Shown: piece after piece, positions 15,581-21,094 of the stretch
Position numbering within the stretch: position 1 is the stretch's first letter
Layout: each line of letters opens with the position of its first letter
Origin: a virus
DNA: 21,094 nucleotides
Virus record (IMG/VR): IMGVR_UViG_3300049855_000043
Span: 1 to 21,094 of that record
Reading direction: 5' to 3' (one strand)
Notes under the pieces: generated by a model
Told to the model about the DNA's origin: nothing
Database searches by the model: none
What the model saw: only the letters and a program-made list of their open reading frames with translations
Position numbers and translations under genes: made by a program

Positions 15581-16950
15581 TGAGCACGCGCGCAAACCCG
15601 ATGGCCGGGCGCTACTTCAATGATCCGGGCATCGCCGCTGCGGTGTCCAACCTCGCGGGGGCCTTCGCGCCGCCGTCGCCGGAGGAGTATTTGCTCGCAG
15701 AGCAGGTGAAGGGCGCACGCACGACCAACTCGGCTCTGGCCGATCTCTACGCGCAGGCCGGGGGCGACTTCGACAAGCTCGGCGTCGTGGCTGATTTGTA
15801 CGATCCGTCCAATTCGTACCACTCCGTGGGCGTCGAGTCCGCCGACCGGCGCTACAACACGGACAGCGTGGCCGCGACGTCGCGGGCGAACAACCGTGAC
15901 ACGGGCCTCTTTGGCCTCGCGGGTACGGTGCTGACCGGCGACGAGGCTATGGTTGGCCTGCCCCCGGAAGTCGCGGCGGCGATCGGCGTACCCGAGTTCG
16001 CGCCTGTCGCGGGCCAAGACATCGGCGCCCCAGCGTCGCCACTGTCCGAGACCGAGATGATCGCGCAGATCATGGCCCAGCAGTCGCCGGAAGATCAGCG
16101 TGCCTTGCTCGACCCGAGCGTCGTGCAGACCGCCGGCCCGGATGGCCAGCCCGTCTACACGCCGGAAATGGACGCCATCGGCATGGAGGCGTACAACAAT
16201 CCGGGCGGCCAGGCCGCTGCGGACCTCGTCAGCTACCGTACCGCAGACGGGCGCGAGGGCACCGCAATCTTCGACCCGAACACGCAGACACTGGTTGACG
16301 CCAGCACCAAGCAGCCGCTCCCGGCGGGCGCGCAGACGTACAAGCTGCAGGGCGGCGACAAGGCGCTGATGACAGGAGGCACCAACAGCAACCAAACGCT
16401 GTTTGACCGGATCACGGCGACTACGGTCGAGAGCGACATGCTTATCGACTCTCTGGCCACGGAAATCCAAGGCCAGGCTGGCGCGGCGGGCCTCGCTGGC
16501 ACCATCCAGAGCGTCGGCCAGAACCTGCTGCAAGTCGGTCAGGAACTCGGGGCCGCGTTTGGCGGAGACCCGAACGCCATCGTATCGCAGGAAGACTTGG
16601 CATCGCTCGGTATGCCCACGGGTCCGTACGACCAGACGTTCGCCCGCATCCGCAGCGGTATGCTGCAACTGGCCTACCTCAACGCGCAGCGGGACAATCC
16701 GAGCGGCGAAGTCAGCCGGTTCTCTCTGGAGCGCCAGATCGAGGCCCTCGGCCAAGGCATGCTCGCGAACGACCAGTCGATCCTTGCGGCGCTCGGCATG
16801 AACAAGGAAGCCAACGCACGGAAGCGCGCGGCGGCCAATGCGCTGATCGGCCAAGAAGTCGTGCCTCCGGGCGCCCCGCCCGCTGGCGGTGCTACGGGCG
16901 CCACAGACGAACTTACCGAGGAAGACCTCCAGTATCTCGGAGCGCCCTGA
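15580..16950 (+). CDS. Internal virion-type protein, 456 residues
   Basis: I cannot assign a known enzyme to this protein. It starts at ATG 15580, which overlaps the previous stop, with a G-rich AGGGGG at 15566-15571; an in-frame GTG at 15559 would add seven residues and has worse support. The N-terminal 140 residues are mixed. A central stretch (about 180-270) contains many Asp/Pro/Gly turns and a short beta-like segment AAADLVSYRTADGREGTAIF. The part from 300 to 430 is predominantly helical and Ala/Gln-rich. No signal peptide or membrane helix is apparent. Position within the ejection block and the predominantly helical C-terminal part suggest an inner core or ejection protein, which is inference. 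Confidence 0.6.
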   Translation: MSTRANPMAGRYFNDPGIAAAVSNLAGAFAPPSPEEYLLAEQVKGARTTNSALADLYAQAGGDFDKLGVVADLYDPSNSYHSVGVESADRRYNTDSVAATSRANNRDTGLFGLAGTVLTGDEAMVGLPPEVAAAIGVPEFAPVAGQDIGAPASPLSETEMIAQIMAQQSPEDQRALLDPSVVQTAGPDGQPVYTPEMDAIGMEAYNNPGGQAAADLVSYRTADGREGTAIFDPNTQTLVDASTKQPLPAGAQTYKLQGGDKALMTGGTNSNQTLFDRITATTVESDMLIDSLATEIQGQAGAAGLAGTIQSVGQNLLQVGQELGAAFGGDPNAIVSQEDLASLGMPTGPYDQTFARIRSGMLQLAYLNAQRDNPSGEVSRFSLERQIEALGQGMLANDQSILAALGMNKEANARKRAAANALIGQEVVPPGAPPAGGATGATDELTEEDLQYLGAP

Positions 16951-19853
16951 TGGCTGACCCGACTGAAGCACAGCTCAAGGAAGCCGCGCGCAAGGCGCTG
17001 GCCGCTGGCAACACTGCTTCGGCCAAACGGCTGATCGACGCTGCGCGGAAAGCGGCTGCTGCAACGCCAGCCGTTCCAAACGGGATGACGCAGGACGGCG
17101 CAACCACGCGCCCGGTCTACAAGGAAGACACGCTTCCCGGCCCGGCCACCGCCGCTTTTGCGGACGGCGATCCGCGCAATCCGGTCGCAGCACCAGCCTC
17201 GGTCGACGACCGCAACCTGGTCGATTCCATCATGGACGGCGCGGGCTACTTGGCCCAGGAGACCACGCGCGGCGTGACCAACATGCTTGGTGCCCCGGTC
17301 GACATCGTCAACTCGCTGCCGATGCTCGCGAACGTCCTCCCCGGCGTCGAGGGCGTCGGTCCGATGAGCCCCACCCCGGCTGGTGGCGGCCGCATGTTGA
17401 ACCAAGTGGCCAGCCTGCCGAAAGACGTCGTGGAGTATGCCTTCGACGGCCAGACGTATGATGACCTCACCACCGACAACCCGTACCTGCGAGTCGCGGG
17501 GCGCGCGGCCAACGAGATCGGCGCGTCGATGTTGCCGATTGGCGGCGCAATGCTGGCCGCTGGTAATATGGGCGCGCAGGGCGCGCGGAACATGGGCGGC
17601 CCGATCGGCGACATGATCGAAAGCGCCGCGGTCAACCCGACCACGTTCGGCATGAAGGAAGCTGCGGTTTCCGGCGGTGCTGGCGCAGGCGCGGGCATCG
17701 CTCGCGAAGTCGTATCGGATGGCGACCCGACCACGGTCACACCCAGCGAAGGCATCGCGGACCTGTTCGGCGCGCTGCTCGGCGGCGTAACGACCCAAGG
17801 CACGATGCTGGGCCTGGGCGCCGGCCGCGACATGGTTGGCGCGATCACAGGCGGCGGCGGGGGCTCGCTGGTCCGCGAGATCGCGGCAGACGCTATCGGC
17901 GAAGCGGCAGGCGTCCCCAAGGTCGACGGCGTGCGGGACACAGGCGGGCTGGGCACAGCCATCGCGACCGGGAAGCGTGTCGGCGACACGATCCCGGGCT
18001 TTGTCGAATCGACTGGCGACGTGTTGAAGAACTCCGGCGTGCAGGCGCTCGAATACGGCCGCCAATCCGGCCCGAACGCGGGCACCTACGCGCAGCGGCG
18101 CACGCAGAACACCGAAGCGGTCAACATGGCCATCGACGATCTGGCCCCCGAGGCGACGCCCGGCGCGTTCCGCGAGCCCCTTGCGGTGCAGCGTGACGCC
18201 GCCTTGGGCGAAGCCGGGGCCACCGCCACGGCAGCGCAGGACGCCTTCGACGTGGCCGCGCAGAAGCTGCAGACGTCCATGTCGGGCGAGGCTCGGGGCC
18301 AGACGATCCGCGGGGCGCTCGACGAGGCTTTGGGCGCGGCCCGGACGGTCGAGCGCGAAGCGTGGTCGGCTGTCTCGGGCGAGGCGGATCCCGCGCCACT
18401 GGCGACCGCTTTCGAGGACGTCACCAACGGGCTCACTATGGCCGAGCGTCGGGCCGTGTCGACTCTAGGCGAAGCTGTCGGCACGCCCGGCGTCTTGGCC
18501 GGTGAAGGCAACGTGGACTTGGCCGAGATCACATCGCTCCGGTCGGAACTTCTGACCGGCGTGCGGCAAGCGAAGGCCGCTGGCGACTCGAACCAAGTCC
18601 GCATCATCGAGAAATACATCCAAGCGATCGACGGCTACATGGACGGCATCCCGCGCCTCGCAGAGCCGCTGAAAGCCGCTCGCGACGTGTCGTTCGACCT
18701 CAACGAGCGGTTCACCCGTCGCGGCACTCCCGTCGCCGACGTCATGGCGTCGCGCCCCTCGGGCGGCCCTGTCGTGCCCGACAGCCGGGTCGCGCCGCGC
18801 TTCATCGCGCCCGATGAGGGCCAAGCGTCCAACATCGACCGGATCATGCGCGAGAGCGGCAACTCCGCCGACGTGCAGGCCGCGCTGGCCGACGAGATCA
18901 AGGCCGGGGCGCAACCGCTCCTGAACAAGCCGGACCAGTTGGACGCTTACCTGAAAGAGTACGGCGCAGTCTTCGAGAAGTTCCCCGAGTTGAAAGCAGA
19001 ACTCGGCACCGCAGCGGCTCTGCGCCGCTCGGCCGATACGGCTGCGGGCGCCAAGGCCGCTACGGACGCTCGCCTCGGTCCGACCGGCACCTCTGCCGTG
19101 GCCAAGTACCTGCAATACGGCGACGAGCGGGCCGTCGACGCCATGTCGGGCGTGGTGAACGCCAAAGACCCGAAGGCGGCCATTGACGAACTGATGACCT
19201 TCGCCGGCAATGACCCACAGACCGTTGAGGGCGCACGCTCCGCCTTCTGGGAACTGATGAAGCGCGACGCCAAGTCGTCCGGCTCGTCCACGCGCACCGC
19301 TACGGGCGATCAGCCTTGGCGGCCGTCGTCGCTCTACAACTTCCTGAAGGATCCCAAGCGCGCTGCGGTGGCCGAACGGCTCTACACCGACAACCCGGAG
19401 CACTTGGACAACCTGAAGGGCATTGCGGAGGAACTGCGGGGCGTGGACCTGCGGTCCTCAGCCAAGGCCCCGAACACCTCGGGCACGCCGCAGGGCCTAC
19501 AGGGCAACCAGATTCTGCCCTCTGCCGAGACGCTGGGCGCCTACGGCATGGCCTACCAGCGCGGTCAGGTCGGCGCGGGCTTCATTGGGCTGCGCTTGGC
19601 ATCTGTCATGGCCCGTCGGGCGCAGATGATCGGCCGGGGGCGCGAGTTCCAGAACGTGATCGACAAGGCGCTTCTGGACCCGGACTTTGCGGCGCTTCTG
19701 ATGAAAGAGTACAACCCGGCCGACGCTGCGGCGATGGCCCGGTCCGCGAAGGCGTACCTTGGCACCCGCTCGGCCTGGATCGACGAGGCGCTGCTCGGCA
19801 CGGATACGGGCGAAGACGACGACATGAAGAACACGATCATGGGGGATGAATGA
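16950..19853 (+). CDS. Large internal virion / DNA-ejection protein
   Basis: This 967-residue protein is the largest of the ejection block. The N-terminus has an alanine-rich helical repeat-like opening (AQLKEAARKALAAGNTASAK at 7-26) of the sort seen at the start of other phage ejection proteins. Residues about 180-310 are Gly/Ala-rich and hydrophobic (IGGAMLAAGNMGAQGARNMGG; GALLGGVTTQGTMLGLGAG), suitable for membrane insertion during ejection. Residues from about 360 to 800 are strongly helical with many charged residues. The C-terminal 130 residues hold a Gly-rich turn region followed by helices with YNPADAAAMARSAKAYLG. No enzymatic motif is apparent. It starts at ATG 16950 overlapping the previous stop, with GGAG at 16939-16942. 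It probably forms part of the trans-envelope channel after ejection. Confidence 0.75.
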   Translation: MADPTEAQLKEAARKALAAGNTASAKRLIDAARKAAAATPAVPNGMTQDGATTRPVYKEDTLPGPATAAFADGDPRNPVAAPASVDDRNLVDSIMDGAGYLAQETTRGVTNMLGAPVDIVNSLPMLANVLPGVEGVGPMSPTPAGGGRMLNQVASLPKDVVEYAFDGQTYDDLTTDNPYLRVAGRAANEIGASMLPIGGAMLAAGNMGAQGARNMGGPIGDMIESAAVNPTTFGMKEAAVSGGAGAGAGIAREVVSDGDPTTVTPSEGIADLFGALLGGVTTQGTMLGLGAGRDMVGAITGGGGGSLVREIAADAIGEAAGVPKVDGVRDTGGLGTAIATGKRVGDTIPGFVESTGDVLKNSGVQALEYGRQSGPNAGTYAQRRTQNTEAVNMAIDDLAPEATPGAFREPLAVQRDAALGEAGATATAAQDAFDVAAQKLQTSMSGEARGQTIRGALDEALGAARTVEREAWSAVSGEADPAPLATAFEDVTNGLTMAERRAVSTLGEAVGTPGVLAGEGNVDLAEITSLRSELLTGVRQAKAAGDSNQVRIIEKYIQAIDGYMDGIPRLAEPLKAARDVSFDLNERFTRRGTPVADVMASRPSGGPVVPDSRVAPRFIAPDEGQASNIDRIMRESGNSADVQAALADEIKAGAQPLLNKPDQLDAYLKEYGAVFEKFPELKAELGTAAALRRSADTAAGAKAATDARLGPTGTSAVAKYLQYGDERAVDAMSGVVNAKDPKAAIDELMTFAGNDPQTVEGARSAFWELMKRDAKSSGSSTRTATGDQPWRPSSLYNFLKDPKRAAVAERLYTDNPEHLDNLKGIAEELRGVDLRSSAKAPNTSGTPQGLQGNQILPSAETLGAYGMAYQRGQVGAGFIGLRLASVMARRAQMIGRGREFQNVIDKALLDPDFAALLMKEYNPADAAAMARSAKAYLGTRSAWIDEALLGTDTGEDDDMKNTIMGDE

Positions 19854-20506
19854 TGGACCTGCGTACCGGCATCATTGAGACGGCGGCCGCGCTCGGCATG
19901 GACCCCGTTGATCTGGCCACCATCATCTCCTACGAAACTGCCGGAACGTTTGACCCGACCAAGGGCGGCCCGACGACGCAGTGGGGCCAGCACCGAGGTC
20001 TCATCCAGTTCGGTGAGCCGCAGGCCAAAGAATACGGCGTCGACTGGAACGACCCGATGGGCTCGCAGCTCGGGCCGCAGGGCGCTGTCGCCAAGTATTT
20101 CCTGTCGAACGGCTGGCAGCCCGGCATGGGCATGATGGACGCCTACTCGATCGTAAACGCGGGCGCACCGGGGCGCTACAACGCCTCGGACGCCAACAAC
20201 GGCGGGGCGCCGGGCACGGTCGCGGACAAGGTGACGGGCCAGATGGAAGGCCACCGGGCCAAGGCGACGGGCTTGCTGGGCGGGGATTACACACCCCCGG
20301 CAGGCGGGCTCGCTTTCGGAGCAGGCGTGCCGAAGGTGCAGGATCCCAGCGCGCTTGGGCTGGCCGGACTGTTCGGGGCTCAAGGCCCTGGCGGGCTGTC
20401 GATGGGTGCGCCTGCGGTGCAGCAGCCCGTGCAGGCAAAGGCCCAGGCGAAGGAAGACGCCGACCAGAAGCGAAAGATCGCCCTAGCCGACCTCATGCGG
20501 TTCTGA
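19853..20506 (+). CDS. Virion-associated lytic transglycosylase
   Basis: This 217-residue protein (218 if the adjacent ATG at 19850 is used) probably cleaves peptidoglycan to help DNA entry. The N-terminal 125 residues match a lysozyme-like transglycosylase: LATIISYETAGTFDP carries the expected catalytic Glu (residue 28 from 19853), followed by TTQWGQHRGLIQFGEPQAKEYG and later SIVNAGAPGRYNASDANNGG. The remaining residues are Gly/Pro/Ala-rich, with a charged tail, and lack cell-wall-binding repeats. No signal peptide is seen, which with the location at the end of the ejection block favours a virion protein rather than a lysis endolysin. I prefer the start at 19853 because every coupled start in this run uses the same TGATG overlap and GGGGGA lies six bases upstream. 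Confidence 0.88.
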   Translation: MDLRTGIIETAAALGMDPVDLATIISYETAGTFDPTKGGPTTQWGQHRGLIQFGEPQAKEYGVDWNDPMGSQLGPQGAVAKYFLSNGWQPGMGMMDAYSIVNAGAPGRYNASDANNGGAPGTVADKVTGQMEGHRAKATGLLGGDYTPPAGGLAFGAGVPKVQDPSALGLAGLFGAQGPGGLSMGAPAVQQPVQAKAQAKEDADQKRKIALADLMRF

Positions 20507-20556
20507 CGCCCCGACTACACCCAACTGATTGTATGTCGGGCGGTGTTTCTCGTTTT
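20507..20556 (+). terminator. Bulged hairpin terminator ending the late operon
   Basis: Immediately after the transglycosylase stop, CGCCCCGAC (20507-20515) pairs with GTCGGGCG (20535-20542), with one bulged C. The stem continues as TACA/TGTA (20516-20519 and 20530-20533), separated by a bulged T. The loop is ten bases. TGTTTCTCGTTTT follows at 20544-20556. The arrangement fits a plus-strand intrinsic terminator for the structural operon. Confidence 0.65.
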
Positions 20557-20570
20557 AGTTCAACGTGTTA

Positions 20571-20638
20571 GCGCGCGGAGAGCCTGTAAGCCGGATACAG
20601 TTGTTGGCCGTTGTCCGCACTTGTCTTTCTCCGCGCGC
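20571..20638. repeat. 11-bp perfect inverted repeat enclosing phased TTGT motifs
   Basis: GCGCGCGGAGA at 20571-20581 has its exact reverse complement at 20628-20638, enclosing 46 bases. Within and after the interval TTGT recurs at 20601, 20611, 20621 and 20641, each on the same ten-base phase. A smaller CTGTA/TACAG inverted pair (20584-20588 and 20596-20600) lies inside. It sits between the converging late genes and the integrase cluster. It could be a regulatory or integration-related DNA element, or a structured terminator (GCGCGCCCTTGTTTTT follows on the plus strand). I cannot decide from sequence alone. Confidence 0.6.
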
Positions 20639-20647
20639 CCTTGTTTT

Positions 20648-20890
20648 TCAGGTCGTAGCGGATCGCTGTAGGCCATTGTCGGTCGTGTCCGTGCCCGGAT
20701 CGGGGCGTTGCGCCCGGGTTTTGTGCCGCTGTTTCAGCGCGTCGACGAACCACGAAGCTTGCTCCGAACCGAACATGCGGAAGCTGTGCCCGGACCTGAG
20801 ATACACCCGCGCGCCGAACGCCACTTGCTTGACGGCGGCCACCTCGTCGAGGTTAATGTAGTGGCCCGAGAGCCAATAGTGGTTCGTCAT
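20648..20890 (-). CDS. Small hypothetical protein overlapping the integrase gene
   Basis: This 80-residue protein is read on the minus strand from ATG at 20890-20888. AAGGAG (20902-20897 on that strand) lies six bases ahead, so the start is well supported even though the frame is open further upstream. The start overlaps the integrase stop as ATGA, showing translational coupling. Residues 1-50 look like a small beta-rich fold (HYINLDEVAAVKQV and ARVYLRSGHSFRMFG), then a helix (SEQASWFVDALKQ) and a disordered basic tail. I do not recognise the family. Being coupled to integrase it may modulate recombination, such as a directionality factor, but excisionases usually precede the integrase gene. 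Confidence 0.72.
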   Translation of the reverse strand: MTNHYWLSGHYINLDEVAAVKQVAFGARVYLRSGHSFRMFGSEQASWFVDALKQRHKTRAQRPDPGTDTTDNGLQRSATT

Positions 20891-21094
20891 GCTGCTCTCC
20901 TTCCGATGATGTTGACGGCCTCGGCGTGCAGGCCGGGCACCCATTTGGCGTAGGTCTTCTCGACCTCCTCGACCGTGTTGCCGAGGATCTTGGCGATGAC
21001 CCACAGCGCCACGCCGTTGCGGGCCATGACGGTCCCGGCGGTGTGTCGGAAGACGTGGGGCGTCAAGCCGGACACGCCCGCCGCAGCCCCGAGC
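20887..21094 (-). CDS. int: Tyrosine recombinase / phage integrase, C-terminal part (continues beyond window)
   Basis: The visible 68 or so residues are the catalytic C-terminus of a tyrosine site-specific recombinase, which would integrate or excise the phage DNA. The box-II HVFRHTAGT is encoded at about 21057-21031 and gives the H-x-x-R pair. ILGNTVEEVEKTYAKW follows, with the likely catalytic Tyr at 20952-20950. The residue after LG is Asn, where many family members have His. The start lies outside the window, so the gene is partial. It ends at TGA 20889-20887, overlapping the start of the small downstream gene. It is transcribed opposite to the structural genes. Confidence 0.93.
   Translation of the reverse strand, partial: LGAAAGVSGLTPHVFRHTAGTVMARNGVALWVIAKILGNTVEEVEKTYAKWVPGLHAEAVNIIGRRAA

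Noticed and set aside
14911-16971. 686-residue open frame on the minus strand
   Set aside because: It lies entirely against two or three coupled plus-strand genes, has Arg/Ala/Gly-rich composition typical of antisense frames in high-GC DNA, and has no supporting start signal or motif.
20507-20647. tRNA gene as an integration target
   Set aside because: The only stem structures are a bulged hairpin and a long inverted repeat; I find no cloverleaf, no T-loop GGTTCGA-like sequence and no CCA end.
20648-21004. 118-residue reading of the small gene with a start at 21004
   Set aside because: The additional N-terminal residues are Arg/Gly/Gln-rich and lie inside the integrase gene, while the ATG at 20890 has a well-spaced AAGGAG.
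1-21094. CRISPR array, insertion sequence or transposase
   Set aside because: No spaced direct repeats, terminal repeats with target duplication, or transposase motifs were seen in either strand.

Overview
The window is the late (virion) half of a temperate, short-tailed phage or integrated prophage from a high-GC host, most likely an alphaproteobacterium. The phage assignment rests on recognisable families: large terminase, a P22/SU10-type long portal, scaffold, HK97-type capsid, an SU10-type adaptor, large ejection proteins and a virion transglycosylase. No tape-measure, tail-tube or sheath gene is present, which fits a podovirus. The host assignment is only inference from the very GC-rich codon use and the protein styles; a Rhodobacterales-like host would fit.

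Layout on the plus strand: 1-1657 holds a small unknown gene and two tail-fibre-like genes, joined by overlapping stop/start codons. After a candidate sigma70-type promoter (1671-1699) comes an 893-894 residue tailspike/fibre (1727-4411). The packaging and head block follows: terL (4422-6008), portal (6008-8149), scaffold (8238-9236), major capsid protein (9247-10311), a head-fibre or decoration-like protein (10369-10851) and a small unknown head-region protein (10911-11369). Two strong GC hairpins with T-tracts flank the decoration gene and probably set capsid-gene stoichiometry. The tail/portal-vertex block has a head-tail adaptor (11375-12088), a putative nozzle (12088-13527) and, unexpectedly, a GNAT acetyltransferase (13524-13976) with foreign-looking arginine codons. 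An ejection block closes the run: four internal-virion-type proteins (13981-19853) and a lytic transglycosylase (19853-20506), ended by a bulged hairpin terminator.

The right edge is transcribed in the opposite direction: a tyrosine integrase that runs off the window (20887 to beyond 21094) overlaps, by ATGA, a small 80-residue gene (20648-20890). Between the converging units lies about 140 bp with an 11-bp perfect inverted repeat and TTGT motifs spaced at 10-bp intervals. This is the best candidate in the window for an attP-like or other regulatory DNA element.

Together the genes would build a procapsid, package DNA, attach the short tail with its fibres, and eject proteins and DNA across the cell envelope. 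Lysis, replication and repressor genes are not in this window, and no small terminase was identified. I saw no tRNA, rRNA, CRISPR array or insertion sequence.
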